Source: Schistosoma haematobium (Eukaryota > Platyhelminthes > Trematoda > Strigeidida > Schistosomatidae). From it: 64,000 nt of DNA. Positions within the stretch are counted from its first letter, which is position 1. Each line of letters begins with the position of its first letter. Position numbers and translations under genes: made by a program. Location of the stretch: NCBI RefSeq assembly GCF_000699445.3, contig NC_067198.1:37361523-37425522 (forward strand). Direction: 5' to 3'. A model generated the notes under the pieces. That model was not told the origin of the DNA. It did not search any database and worked only from the letters and a program-made list of their open reading frames with translations. Of the stretch, positions 35,090-46,990 are shown piece by piece.

Positions 35090-35255
35090 GCAACTATCTA
35101 AATTCAATAACTTAGTGGATAACAAACGCACTGACTTTTGTTGTGAATGTTACTGAGTTTACGACCCAGTGTGTCATGACATTTAGCTGACAAGTTTCAA
35201 ATTGAACGAAATGCTCTTTTTGAATTCCACTACTACTCGCTATCCACCTTGAATA
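35090..35255 (+). mobile_element. SMalpha SINE, decayed copy
   Basis: Has AACTTAGTGGATAACAAACG, AGCTGACAAGTTTC, GAACGAAATGCTC and TCCACTACTACTCGCTATCC in SMalpha order. The ribozyme core is damaged (GACAAG for GANGAG). Confidence 0.65.
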
Positions 35256-36779
35256 AAATCAAATTATGCTCAGTGTCATAGAAAGAAAATCGGACGTTTA
35301 AAGTACGCAACCTACAAGTGAATCGATTAGATCTAGAAACCAAAAATGTTTATAGAGTAATTAAAAATCATTGTTATATTTTTTTATTATAAATGTTTGA
35401 ACCCCATCTCCGTTGTTATTCAGGACTATGGTGACCAGCTACAGTAATCACCCAAATGCACGTATATTTAACTCATAAGTTTTCTATAGAATAACAAGTA
35501 TATTTGGAATTCCATTGCTAAACAGATAGGATATTCTACGCTTTAATATGGATAGAAACGTTTTAAAGAAGTGGGCTAGCAATAATCTTGGTAATAACAC
35601 TAATACTTTACCGGATACTAAATGTTTCATTATAGCGATGAATTTCTAGTAAAAAATGTACAATACTAAAACAATAATCCCGTTTTATGAACATTTAACT
35701 TTGGAATAAACAATGATTAACTACCATTTTTGTATATGCGCAAGTGTTTACCATCAGTCAGGCTTGTGTAACATCTCTTTCTATACCGGAATATATTTCG
35801 ATGCATGAATTATATAGTAATCAGCTTCTATTTTTTTCAAAGAGTAGAGAAGGATGATAATTCAATGGGGTATTTTTCTTGAGTTCCTCAGCGATTTTAT
35901 TCATTATAAGCTGTAAACATACAAGATTATAAGACGGAATGACTTAATTAAAAAGTAATATAAAATGAGAAGTTCCTAAACAATAGATATATGTTTGAAA
36001 GTCTATAAACAATACGTTTAAAGAGATCACTGAGAAATACTTATGATGTCAACAAATATAAACTACTGAGAATGATAATAAACACAACAATGATATCAAT
36101 GATGTAATAAAACCCGGTTGACGCCATACAACCAAAATACGGTTATAAAATCTAATTGAAAGTGAGTATTTTATCGGTTTGCACACATACACGATTCACC
36201 ATGACAAATCGCCTACAAGTTTTAATTATCTTTCCACCTTCACATTTGTTATTATTATTATTATTTGAAGGCTGAGAAAATGTCGATTAGTTTGATGCCC
36301 TGTGTGTTGCGTGTTTTTCGGTTATCGCGCAATTTAATATAATTTTGCGAGTTCCTGAGATGTAAGTGAGGATCGTTCAACGAAAACACCCGGAATATTA
36401 CAGTTTTGGGTATGTTTTTATTTCAAAGGATCAAAAACAGGTTTATTGAATACATTTCATTATAACTCAGGCAGAATTTATCACCAGCTAAAGGTATACT
36501 AAATAAAAAGTAGTGACAGTTGTTAGTTTGGCTTTGAAACAGATAATTTCCTCCGAATTCACAGCATATGACACCTTTAACGGTTTTGATGGCAAATAAT
36601 TTTGTTTGGAAAGTGTTAAAGATATATGTTTGATATGTATCATTAGAGAGATACCACAGTCGAGTAAATCAGTCGCTGTTAAATTATCAATGTCACTTTT
36701 TATTTGAATGGGTTTTATGGAGATCAGTTTTAAAATTTTACACTGGCTGTTCTGTTGTGAGACCAAAAGTTCCCCGATC
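35256..36779. other. AT-rich DNA, nothing identified
   Basis: No feature supported. A 111-residue minus frame at 36488-36823 is protein-like in part, but its start lies in SINE remnant and no domain is visible. Confidence 0.3.
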
Positions 36780-36890
36780 CGATATAGGTGGGGTGCTGGG
36801 TGCTTGCAGCTGGAGAATCCCATACTAGTACAAAAGCTGTCTACTGCTCAGTGGTTTTCATTGTTATCCTGACTAAAGTCAATCTGTGGG
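36780..36890 (+). mobile_element. Ribozyme-SINE family 1, remnant
   Basis: TGCAGCTGGAGAATCCCATA, ACTAGTACAAAAGCTGTC and TGGTTTTCATTGTTATCCTG align with the ribozyme arm; core lost. Confidence 0.55.
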
Positions 36891-37536
36891 GAATTCAGAA
36901 TTTTGTTTAACCGTTATTGAGAAATAACTTACGTCGAGTGTGTATATATGATGTAATCTCAGGGCGCAATAGCGTAATATCACTACTGTTTAAAATCTAC
37001 TTATCAAATCGTTAGAGACTGACAGTTATTCTTCTTTGACTTCTGAATAAATTTTCCCTCAAACAGGTTCAAAATGTGATGTATGATAGATTACTGAGAG
37101 TTGAAATATTTCAATAGCAAAATTCTGACCTGATTGTTTTTAGAGTGAAATGGTCTAAATACACTATGACATCGATCTCCAACAAGTGGAAATTAATTCA
37201 TTGACGAGTACTTTCGAATTAAATTTACATTAATCGAAATATCAAAGCAAAATACATTTAGTTATTTTAACGCATGACAGTTAGGCAATAAATGTGGGAA
37301 AGTTCCTAGTTTGAAACTCTATTGGTTGAATCAATCAACCAATTATATTTAGTGATATTATTAGCCTATTAAAACAGGAAATAATCAAGATTAACTAATT
37401 TGAATCTTAGTAGTCGTCATGATAAGATAGGATAGTCTGAAGGTTCTGTCTCAGTGTAAATACAAGTTAATATAAATTACTATTATAGTACAGTTTGATT
37501 CTCAATGTGATTTTTCGTAAAATATGACTTTTAAAC

Positions 37537-38169
37537 ATGATAATATGTGCACCTTTAAAACACGAAATGAATAACCTCATGAATCAAGACAGAAGTCAGT
37601 TCAAATCATCTTTGAAAAACATTTATTCTGATACATTACATGATACAACAATTAATGAAGAGGACAATGAGGACAATAGTGATAGTGATGATGATGGCGA
37701 TGAAGATGATGGTAGTAGGGCTGAAAAAGCGTCTCCTGATGATGACACTTTATCAACAACACAGTGTGATCCTGAAAGACTCGAACAATTCAATTATAAG
37801 GAAACTACCTCAGATATTACCTCTTCTCTTGCATTTCTGAGCCGACGTATTACACGAAAATATGCCAGTGAATTTATTTTACCAGATGATACACGTATTG
37901 CTGTCAGTCGTCTTGAAGGTATATTTCCAATGGATAACAATGAGCAAGTTATATTAAGCTTATCAGTTGGGCACAAATACATACGCATCGGCCAACAAGC
38001 AACAAATATGGATCAGTCTTCACCAATAACAACGCAAACTAATCCTGTGAATTCTTTCAATAAACAAGTTTCTTCAATTAGTTCAGAGAAATTGAATGGT
38101 TCTAATTATCACCGTATTATCAACAAACCGAGTTTAAATCATACTATAGAGGAAACTAATATTGATGAG
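37537..38169 (+). CDS. Host exon, unrecognised acidic protein
   Basis: A 211-codon open stretch ending at a strong donor: GATGAG|GTAAGC at 38169/38170, phase 0. A stop lies three codons upstream of the ATG at 37537, so either this ATG or the one at 37567 could start the protein, or an acceptor lies inside (for example GTCAG near 37600). Residues 41-60 are almost all Asp/Glu/Asn/Ser. Residues about 92-155 look like a folded domain (FLSRRITRKYASEFILPDD, then TRIAVSRLEGIFPMDNNEQ, then SLSVGHKYIRIGQQ). The rest is Ser/Asn-rich. I do not recognise the family. Codon use and length make this the most convincing non-transposon exon in the window. Other exons were not found. Confidence 0.55.
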
Positions 38170-38196
38170 GTAAGCTTAATTATTGATTTTCACTGT

Positions 38197-38309
38197 TGAA
38201 GTCATGAGTCGATTGAAGCTAGACCACCATGGAAAACCTGGAAGCACTGGACGGCCGTTTCGTCCTAGTACCTATGAAATTCCTAAAAAACTCTCCACAA
38301 AACCCATTC
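38197..38309 (+). mobile_element. Ribozyme-SINE family 1, arm-to-tail deletion copy
   Basis: Antisense arm (GAAGTCATGAGTCGATTGAA ... CGTTTCGTCCTAGTA) fused directly to the family tail (CTCTCCACAAAACCCATTCT). The repeat TGATTTTCACTGT flanks it at 38184-38196 and 38310-38322. It inserted 27 bp into the intron that follows the exon at 37537-38169. Confidence 0.8.
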
Positions 38310-39199
38310 TGATTTTCACTGTGTTTATTTGACAGTAATCATTATTTCAAGGCATACACTATATAATCTATGTGTTTTATGATAGAATGTAAGACGTTTT
38401 ACCTGAGCAGTATGTTTGGTGGAAAACAAGAGATCATTAGAATACATTTTCGTGAAACAATTTATGAAATATGATCGTTATGATTATTATATTTTGATTA
38501 CTAAATTGTGGTATTATGGCAATCGGTGAGATATCATGAGCTTAGAGCTTTGTGCAAGCGTTCATTACCCCTAGTTGTCATATATCATTGGTACAGTTAC
38601 ACAAAATCTTCAAGATGGATAGAATGGGAGTTAAAACAACAGTAGGATCAATGAAAGAAGCTTACAATCTAGTGGGAATATAAAGAATGCGTGCATTTGT
38701 ACTAGTGAAATCGGTTCTGACCCATTTTATTGAACAGTTATAAACACTAATCACAGTTGTCACATGAAGTCAGTAAGCATCAAGAGGAATTAATCCAAAA
38801 ATTAGTAGTTTCATGTATGGAATCCGTATCTTGGTTTGATCGATCCTAGTTTTATTTCGAGTTATTTCTACATTGGCCAAGATAATAAATAGTGTTAAGG
38901 GTAGAATGAATTCTTGCAACTACAACATGAATACTTTATAAATTTCCAAAAGATTCAAACGTATACTGATAACGATAACTGTGGTTTAGAAGCCTGTCCA
39001 CAAAATATCTAGAACTATTCGTACAGAAGATAACATAGAACCGAAATCGCCAATTCAACTAACTTATTGACGTTTTGTACACAATAGTAAAATATGAACC
39101 TTAAGTGAACTTGAATTAAATTTCAAATTTTACTAATAAGATAATAAGGAAGAATTTACTTAAGTATTGTGGTGCACAACCTGATAATCGAATCCAGTA

Positions 39200-39610
39200 C
39201 CTTCGGTCTTAAGCGCAGCGCGTGACTAAAGGTACGGGGTTCGATTACTCCTTGTGGAATCATGGATATGAACTGCTGAAGAGTCTCATATTAGAACGAA
39301 ACATCTATGCAGTGCTTCCAGGTTAGATGGTGGTTGGAGGCAGTCAACAGGAAACCCTGGACCCGGGTTTGTGCTACTTGGCATTCGTCAGCAAGGTGTA
39401 CCTCCAATCACCATCTAATCTCAACATAGTGCACGCAATGTCTAGTCACCTAGACTAGTGGACACATTGCAACTTGGTCGGTACTATTCGATCTGCACTG
39501 AGAAGGACTCGACACACATGACATTGATCACCACCCAGTGATCAATCAATTGTGAGTGCTTCCAAGTTTTCAATGGTTCGTAATTTCAATGAAATTTAGA
39601 ATCTTCACAA
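39200..39610 (+). mobile_element. Ribozyme-SINE family 1 copy split by a family 2 insertion
   Basis: tRNA-like unit (GGGGTTCGATTACTCC), ribozyme arm (AACTGCTGAAGAGTCTCATA, GAACGAAAC) and AGTGCTTCCAGGTT to 39324. The arm resumes at 39555 with AGTGCTTCCAAGTT and TTCAATGGTTCG. The sense core is CUGAAGA but G11/stem II is damaged. Confidence 0.75.
39325..39554 (-). mobile_element. Ribozyme-SINE family 2, short copy nested in family 1
   Basis: Flanked by a 14-bp target duplication with one mismatch (39311-39324 and 39555-39568). It lacks the tRNA-like unit of the 32149 copy. The hairpin arms 39325-39340 and 39401-39416 now directly enclose the hammerhead-like motif (minus strand CUGACGA, 39348-39396; the GAAA is altered to CAAA). 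The 5' part matches TTGATTGATCACTGGGTGG and the 3' end CCAACCACCATC. Confidence 0.75.
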
Positions 39611-39679
39611 TCCCATACCGACAATTACACAAATTAGCATAAAGTTGTTTTCCAAGGTGATCATTTTTAGAAATTGTAT

Positions 39680-39885
39680 TTTATCAATTTGAGGGTTGTG
39701 GAGATTGTTCAGTTTTTGATTGAGATCATGAACCGATTGATGTGAGACCACCACTGAAAACCTGGAAGCACTGGGTGGCCGTTTCGTCCTATTGTGGGAC
39801 TCCTCAGCAGTGCGCATCCGCGATCCCGCTCGCGGGACTCAAACCCATGGCCTTCAGTGTCGCGCGTTTGCGCGCGAGATTGATT
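39680..39885 (-). mobile_element. Ribozyme-SINE family 1, one arm plus part of tRNA-like unit
   Basis: Minus strand has GACTCAAACCC-type B box complement, ribozyme with CUGAGGA, GUCC/GGAC stem II and GAAA intact. Stem III is broken (ACGGCCAC), so cleavage is doubtful. The tail includes GTTGTGGAGATT in reverse. Confidence 0.75.
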
Positions 39886-40639
39886 ATATTCAAAATTGAC
39901 GAAAATGTATGATCAATAAAATATTGTTAGATAAATTATTTCGGTAGAGATAAACTAAAAATGATTGACTATAGACTTAGTATTTGTTTTCATTAGTAAT
40001 GTACTTCTACAACATTGTCGTATATTTCTTGTATTTAAAAGTGAGTTATTAGAATCATTTCTATAATACTTAGAAGAAAATGGTATTAATATGGATGTAT
40101 AAATAGATCAACTGATGATGCGACAACTCAAATTTAGATTCATGAACTCCTCTTGAAGTCAAACTTTATGTATGAGGAATAGTGATATTATCCATCCGAT
40201 TAAATTGAAGTTGAAACAAAGGGACTAGAATGTTCAATATAGTGGCTGAATGTTAAATGCCTTAACCATTAAGTCAACAAATCGCTAGAAGCCTTAATAA
40301 TAACACATTAAAGTGTAAACTACTTATGATGAATATTTAATCGTTTTCTTCTGAGTAAAGTTTTCATTGACTCTAAGTGTGTTAACGAAAAAGTTCATTT
40401 GACCAGTATCAGTTGATCATACCAGTCGACTCATTTAAAACATAATATCATTCGTTAGATTATTTTTATCTAGACTACAAACAGTTTATATCATATAGGA
40501 TAAATTATTTAATTCACTGAATATTTGACAATATCAAATAATTCAGTGAATTCTAAGAAACTCATACATTTCTGTCTAGTTATCAATTTTAAATAAACTT
40601 GGCTGATCGTGTAGTTTTTACAGTACATATTCCTTGAGT

Positions 40640-40885
40640 TAAGTTGAACTGTGCATACTGACATACACCAGTTACCTCTCATGGAGAAGCATAGGTCGCT
40701 CACTAGCATTTTCCATCCAACTCTGTCTTGGGCAATCCTTTCCGATTCTCTTCAGTTGCTATTCATCCTTTCCATGTCTGCTTCCAATTTTCTACGTAGT
40801 GTGTTCTCTGGCCTTCCTCTTTTTGGTCTCGCTCCAGGGTTCCAAGTTAGTGCTCGCTTCGTGATTCACTTTGTTGATTTCTTCC
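40640..40885 (-). pseudogene. RTE-type LINE 3' end
   Basis: Minus-strand frames give [40 protein letters not shown] and AQDRVGWKMLVSDLCFS, the C-terminus of RTE/SR2-like polymerases. 5'-truncated; only about 75 residues remain. Confidence 0.75.
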
Positions 40886-40944
40886 CAGTATATATATATG
40901 CAAAAAAGATAAATCAAATTATATAAAACATGATGGAATATTTG

Positions 40945-41232
40945 GTATAATTATAATTTATGAACAACCTTTGAGCGGTGCTAAAGTGACCTTGAGGATG
41001 TCCACCTACTAACTAGGACTAATTGAAGGTTATAAATCAGTGTAAGGAATTAAAATGATGATTTAAAGTTGATAGTTAGGGTTAGGAACAAGGTTTAGGG
41101 TTTTCATCATGAACTGATAACAGCTAAAATGCCAAAACGTTATTTTGCCAAATGAATAAATGAATTTCGCGCTGAAATCCAAGACCTTATATTCCAAATC
41201 TGATTAGTTCATCTATAAGTTATAGTCTCGCC
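40945..41232 (+). mobile_element. 288-bp MITE-like element
   Basis: Ends GTATAATTATAATTTATGAA and CTATAAGTTATAGTCTCGCC, partly inverted. Internal blocks GTGACCTTGAGGATGTCCAC and GCTGAAATCCAAGACC match the inverted copy at 51474-51761 and the long variant at 29835-30473. No coding capacity. Confidence 0.7.
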
Positions 41233-42229
41233 AAATATTTTTTCGGTAAATAAAAACCTAAATAGTGAATGATTAACAAGTTTAAGAGTATACTTTTTTG
41301 GTTAAGTCTGTTTTTAAAGTCTGGTTGTCACATGATATGTGTGCTAGATACGGTGTTGTTTAAAGAGCACTTGTACTGTGTTCGCGTGAATATATCCTAA
41401 TGTATCTGCGTTTCCTTCTGCCAGAAGATATACAAGGAGAAAGATGTAAGAGTGGATGTTCAGTATTTGATAACACTTGCCAGTAGTTTGCGAGATTTTA
41501 AATACCCGTCCACAACGATATTCACGATGGTAGCAAACTATGCACCACATACCATATTAGTTACCTTTATCACTCTTCACAACACACCGAAATCACTTCT
41601 CAAAAGCCTAGAAAATAATATTGAGAAACAGTAAAAGACAATATGTGTTATACAAGAATTTTCAATTTGTATTGGTAAATGCCGAGTAAGGCTGAAACGT
41701 GTAGTCTTCGAGTACTCTAAAATAAGTGACAAAATTTATTCTTTTTCAAAGATCCACACATCATGGAGAAAGAGAGAGAACTAATCAAAAAGATTTTAAT
41801 TTTGAAACAGGCATCTTTTCATTTCAAATATAATAAATCATGATATACTCTAACTCAATGAATGAAAGTAATTCATGCTCATGCGCATAAATGTATACAC
41901 GTAGTTATACAAAAATGATCATATGAAGCAGGGTAAATCTATTCTAACAGATACAGTCTGAAATGCTATTGTTTTGTTAACCTAAATATGATGGGACAAA
42001 CAAATGAAACATTTAAGTTCAATTAATTTATGATAATAATAATGACAATAATGAACATATACATTTTGCAACGAGAAACAGGACTCATGTTCTGTTGTTA
42101 TTAACCAATTAGAATAAATTAACCATTTAAAATGAGGAGATTAATAACAAAACAGTGTAAAATTTAATTGTTTGGCTAAATGTATAGATGTAATCGAGCA
42201 AGTTAGTCTTAATTACTCATTTCCATGAG
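41233..42229. other. AT-rich DNA, nothing identified
   Basis: No gene or repeat supported. Confidence 0.3.
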
Positions 42230-42400
42230 GCAGTCAGTGCTAGACCATCATTGAGAATCTGGGAGAACTGAACGGCCGTCTCATCCTAGTGTGGGGTTCT
42301 TTAGCAGTGCCTATACACGATCCCGCATGTGGATTTCGAATGCAGGGACGTCGGCCTCGTGTAAACATGCGACCCTTAGACCACTAAGCTAGCATCCCAA
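42230..42400 (-). mobile_element. Ribozyme-SINE family 1, arm plus tRNA-like unit, decayed
   Basis: CTAGACCATCATTGAGAATC, GAACGGCCGTCTCATCC, TTTAGCAGTG and GATCCCGC are recognisable, then tRNA-like sequence to TTAGACCACTAAGCTAGC. The core reads CUAAAGA, so it is dead. Confidence 0.65.
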
Positions 42401-43504
42401 TTCAAATCCCCTGTCACCATAAACAAAAGTATGATTTTTTTATGAGTTTGACAGCCATTATGGTAAGTTGATGCTTGTCTGATAGGAGAAAGGTGAATAA
42501 TTTGGGATTTCCAGTTAAAGTTCATCTATTTTGAGATCCTTTGACCAAAAGCAAACTGAAATTGTCTAGGCAGCTGGATGGATTCGGTTAGACATAGTGA
42601 GAGTTCGTGCCAGCTGTCTGGCAACTTTAAGTCAAATGTTTCAATCACTCAGATGCAAAACAAACGTGACAAACACGTTACAACAAACAGCAGCGAGTAT
42701 TAGAGCTTTCCTGAATGTCCTTTTTTCTCTCTCTCAGTTGTGTGTGTAATGTTAACTTTAAAATAATGTTATTTGTCTGATCTATCCAGTTTGAGTAGAC
42801 TCCATTTTCTGTTAGAAGAACTCCATAATTACTGTTTACCTTAGAATAAACAAATAATCCTCAAATTATAATATTGATCAAAACCATCAAGATATTATAA
42901 CAACAATCAGTGTCTCACTAGGGCTGACCAATAAAATAGGTAGAAATCTATCACCCAAATTTCTCGGTGTATTCCACTTAACAGGTATATTACTTACATG
43001 ACAATCATATGGCTCAGCTAACGTCAAAGTTTAATTTACACATGGATGTTACTGATCGATTGACTCTGATACAAAGATACAATGGGTTTTGCTTTTAAAA
43101 ACTAGCATAGAATTTCAGTATAATAGCTTCCTCTTGGATAGTCGTATTTTCGAATTTTCTGACGAAACCGGATCAATAAATTTTAAAATGGCAATAACTA
43201 ATCGTCACCCGAATAAGTGAAGCATAAATATACCATTCTAAAGGGTCACTTGATTACTGTTATTTTTGTTTTCAAATATTAGACGTCTTTTCAGTGAATC
43301 AGTATTGACATTTTCATCATACGGATTAGCAGTTTCCTATTCTATTGTTTGTATAAAGTTGAAAGTACTTAAAAATTTTGTGGCTATAAACCAAACAACT
43401 GTACATCAGCACCTCACTACACATTTCGGTTGTCGTTTATGTTTCTCAATGTCAGTCTAAAATGTAATTTATGATTATCTTGCGTATAATTTCTTGCTAA
43501 TATC
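42401..43504. other. AT-rich DNA, nothing identified
   Basis: No gene or repeat supported. Confidence 0.3.
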
Positions 43505-43575
43505 ACAAACTAATCTAAGCTGGACGATGATTGACAACCAGGAAGCGTTTAACTGCTGTTTCGTTCTAGTATGAG
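43505..43575 (-). mobile_element. Ribozyme-SINE family 1, diverged arm subtype
   Basis: AACCAGGAAGCGTTTAACTG and CTGTTTCGTTCTAGTATGAG match a second remnant at 56455-56540 (AACCAGGAGACGTTTAACAG) better than other copies, suggesting an older subfamily. Confidence 0.5.
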
Positions 43576-43869
43576 TGTTGCGTCCCTTTTTAACTTGTTG
43601 ATTATTTCCAACTGGTATTCCTAATGGTTATGACTGCAAAGCAACTACTCTCTGCTACTTACTCAACGGAACATTACTTGAATAGCTTGGTGTAATAGAG
43701 AAAGGAAGACTTTTGATTAAGATGTATTTGCGTAACAACTACTAAATAAGATGATATTCACAAATAATAATGAACAGTCTATCATCTTAAATATTTGTCC
43801 AGTATGTTAATTTGAATGCATTGAACTAACAGTCGATCAGTAATTTAATGTGTGAATGTAATTTTTAAA

Positions 43870-44085
43870 ATAAACATGTCTAGGTTTTAAGCGTTAGCGT
43901 GCGAGATCGAAGGTTCTGAATTTGAATCTCGCGTGTGGGATCTTGAATATTCACTGCTGAGGAGTCCCATACTAAAACAAAAATGGCCGTCCAGTGCTTC
44001 CTGATCTTCAATAGTGGTATGACATTAATGGGTTCCTGATTTAAATTAAAACTTGGCAATCTCCACAACCCTTAAATGATAAAAG
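43870..44085 (+). mobile_element. Ribozyme-SINE family 1, tRNA-like unit and sense arm
   Basis: A-box-like GTCTAGGTTTTAAGCG, B-box-like TGAATTTGAATCTC, CACTGCTGAGGAGTCCCATA, then a broken AAAACAAAAATGG in place of GGACGAAAC. Tail CAATCTCCACAACCC. No left arm. Confidence 0.75.
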
Positions 44086-44684
44086 GTGTTACTAAATTAT
44101 TGAGTTATATTTTGCTTCTTTTTAATAATGAAACTTTTCAGCAATAAACAACCACGACCCCATCAGGGATTAAACTCACATTCTTTAGCTTTCTGATGCC
44201 TACTGGTTTTCAATGGTTTTTGGATTTAGGTCAATATGTGATGTCAGTAACATTCAAACAACTTTATTTATACCCATACGGATACTTGTATTTACGTTAG
44301 GGGTTTATTATGAATAATGATAAAATTTACCAACGAATAATATACACTTGTAGATAATAGAGTTCTATAGTTTATTTTCCTACATGTTTCAAATACATTC
44401 CTGTACAGTTGTATGTAGGGTAGATGTACACTTATTAAAAAAATAAATATACCGAGAAAACTGAATACGTGTATATCTTTCAAAATGTTAGTTTAGATTT
44501 ACAGTAACTATAATTAATGACCTTATTTAGAATAATATTCTACTAATTAAAACATTGAACTGAAAAACATAAGTACTTTTTCAAAGTAGGTCGATCCATA
44601 CATCCCTGGTGAAGAGATGACCAATCGGACAAAAACATCTGTCAAAGATTTACTTGTGCAGTAGAATTACATGTTATTTCATTG

Positions 44685-44860
44685 AAATCACGAATCGATC
44701 TAAGTTAGATTACTACTGTAAACCTGGAAGCACTGAATGGTCATTTCGTCTTCGTGATAGACTCTCCAGTAGTGCGCACTCACCTCCCATAGCTGCGAAT
44801 CGAATCCAGGACCTACGGTCTCGTGCGCGAACGTTCAACCTCTAGATAATTAAATTCGGA
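44685..44860 (-). mobile_element. Ribozyme-SINE family 1, arm plus tRNA-like unit
   Basis: TTGAAATCACGAATCGATCT, AACCTGGAAGCACTGAATGG, ATTTCGTCTTCG, then CCAGTAGTGCG and a minus B box (CGAATCGAATCC). Core decayed. Confidence 0.7.
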
Positions 44861-45224
44861 CCTAATAGTGAACATGTCTAACTTATTAATAAAACAACCA
44901 GTAAAATGGTTTATAGTTATCAGATTGCTTCTGAGATCCCTTATTCTATATATTTTAGTTAGAATAATACAGTCATATTTTATGCGCATCGTTTAATTGT
45001 TTCTAATAATCATAACTAGTTTACACAATCATTGTCTCTATACATTTTTTTGAAACAGAATCGAAATTAAAACTTTAGTCACCTTGAAGTGTAATTATTT
45101 GATAAAAACAAATTGTAACTTATTTCGTAAACTTTGCATACATCAAATTTAAAGTTGATTTATTAAATTGAGGCTTGAATTGACGTGAAATAAATTGCAT
45201 AAGGGAGAAAACTCGTTACGATTT

Positions 45225-45380
45225 GGAATCTCATAAACCAGTGGTTGATGAGCTGAAAAGTACTGAGCTTCAGTCTTAATGTGAACACTGTAAACATTGG
45301 GATACAGGGATATCTGAGTAACGAAACAAAAGTGGGACAAAACACGAATTCTGGATCTCTCTGATAGTCACATTTCATCT
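45225..45380 (+). mobile_element. Possible decayed SMalpha copy
   Basis: AGTACTGAGCTTCAGTC, GTGAACACTG, GGGACAAAACACGAATTCTG and GGATCTC follow SMalpha order, but similarity is weak. Confidence 0.35.
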
Positions 45381-46319
45381 GTTCTGTCAAATATGTTATA
45401 AAATTTCTCTATCTAAGCAAACTGACGAGGATGGACACATGAGAAAAATGATTGATTAGAATTTTGTTCTGAATATCAAAAATAGGATAATTAAAAATCT
45501 TACCATTAGGGACCTATGAAATTAAGGAACTTAATCAATCGACATCAAAAAACGAGAACACACAAACTTTATAGACGGAAAACTAATGCCCATTTATTTC
45601 GTTAACTTGCCATCTATACAGGAATTGTAAAACACCGTCATTTTTGTCTTTGGATTGGTGAATATGGTCTTTTGATAACCGTCAACTTAGGCTTCAAAAT
45701 AGCTATGATTCATCGTTAAAGAATATTTTGATTCTTGACTGAACTGATACTCAAGATGGGATTTCGGACAGAACTTGACATATAAGACGGTCAACACTCA
45801 GTGATTAACCAGTTGTAAATTTTAATCAGCGTCAACTAGTTACCCAGTCATAAACCCAAGTAATTTGAGGAGTAATTCAAATCCCGTATCAGCGAGATAT
45901 TTACACTGATGTTATGTTTGCTTAAACCTTGGCATTGATCAAATTCTTTTGGTCAAATTGGAATGTTCAAGTGTTTTCGATGGATCAAGATTATACTGTG
46001 GTATATATGGATGCTAGCCTGTAGTAATTGTAAAGGCAATAAAAGAGTATCGATTATTTAGACAGATGAATGATAATAAAAATGTTTGATGACTACACAG
46101 TGAGGAGTGAATTCAAATAAACTGTCAAATAATATGAGCTATATGGTAAATGATAGGAACGTCCCAAGTGTTGAGAGTCAGAGAAATAATTTAATCGATT
46201 TGTTTTGGCAAGCGAACTTCTGGAGTGGATGTCTCAGTGTTACATGTAGTTACACATCGGTTTAGTTTTACCTATAAAATCTTACAAATATTAATAAGTA
46301 ACATAACTGTTAAACAAAC

Positions 46320-46450
46320 TGTATGTATCTTGACTCAGCAGTGTGGTGGACTCAGGGTTAACATTTGAATCTTTAGATACTTGGCTTGGTTTTCAGTATA
46401 AACAACACTGACAAGTCCGAAAATTGTATGAAACTTACTTTGAGGAGTCC
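46320..46450 (+). mobile_element. Decayed SMalpha ribozyme region
   Basis: CACTGACAAGTCCGAAAATT and GTATGAAAC resemble the degenerate SMalpha ribozyme also seen at 55655-55685 (AACAAGTCCGAAACAGGATG). Confidence 0.4.
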
Positions 46451-46699
46451 TAATACATGAATCACCAGGAAAGAATGGCAATTGTGTAGTTTTTCGAATG
46501 CATCATTGGATTCTACATATTTGATAGTTATAACATGGACTAACTTGAAAATGACTGAAAAAAGCCCATTTTGTTTTTAAGCAAAATACAGTAGGGTTTT
46601 AAGATATCTCTACCCGATACGCTGTATTATACAGAAAATACATTCATGGAATTGAAGGACGATATTTATTCCCATGATTTTAATGTAACTGTGGTGTGT

Positions 46700-46990
46700 G
46701 GCACTGATGTCAAGAGATATAAGTAGCATATTTCATCAATCGGAAGTGAAATGTTTGGCGGCAGAAGGTTAAGAAGATCGAAGAGAAGAGAACGAGAACA
46801 AAGAATGATTATTGTGGAAACTAAGGAACAGTCAAGTCTGAGACAATTGATTGACACTTTGCAAATGAAGTATAAACTGTATAGTTCTCAGATTTTACTA
46901 AGAGATTCTATAATTTTGTATTCAAATACCTTTGGTTGTTCCCAGTGGTGTTCTCGTTCACTACATAACTACTCTCGCAGAAACACCCAA
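46700..46990 (+). repeat. Diverged interspersed repeat, copy A
   Basis: Aligns with 53625-53880 through TAAGTAG(C/T)ATAT, TGGCGGCAGAAG, AAGAACA/AAGGAACA, GAGACAATT and TTTGCAAAT. The open frame in it (46751-47014, Arg-rich start) is not conserved in copy B, so it is probably non-coding. Confidence 0.55.

Noticed and set aside
36488..36823. A 111-residue minus-strand frame
   Set aside because: Its start lies in a SINE remnant and no domain or splice signals support it.
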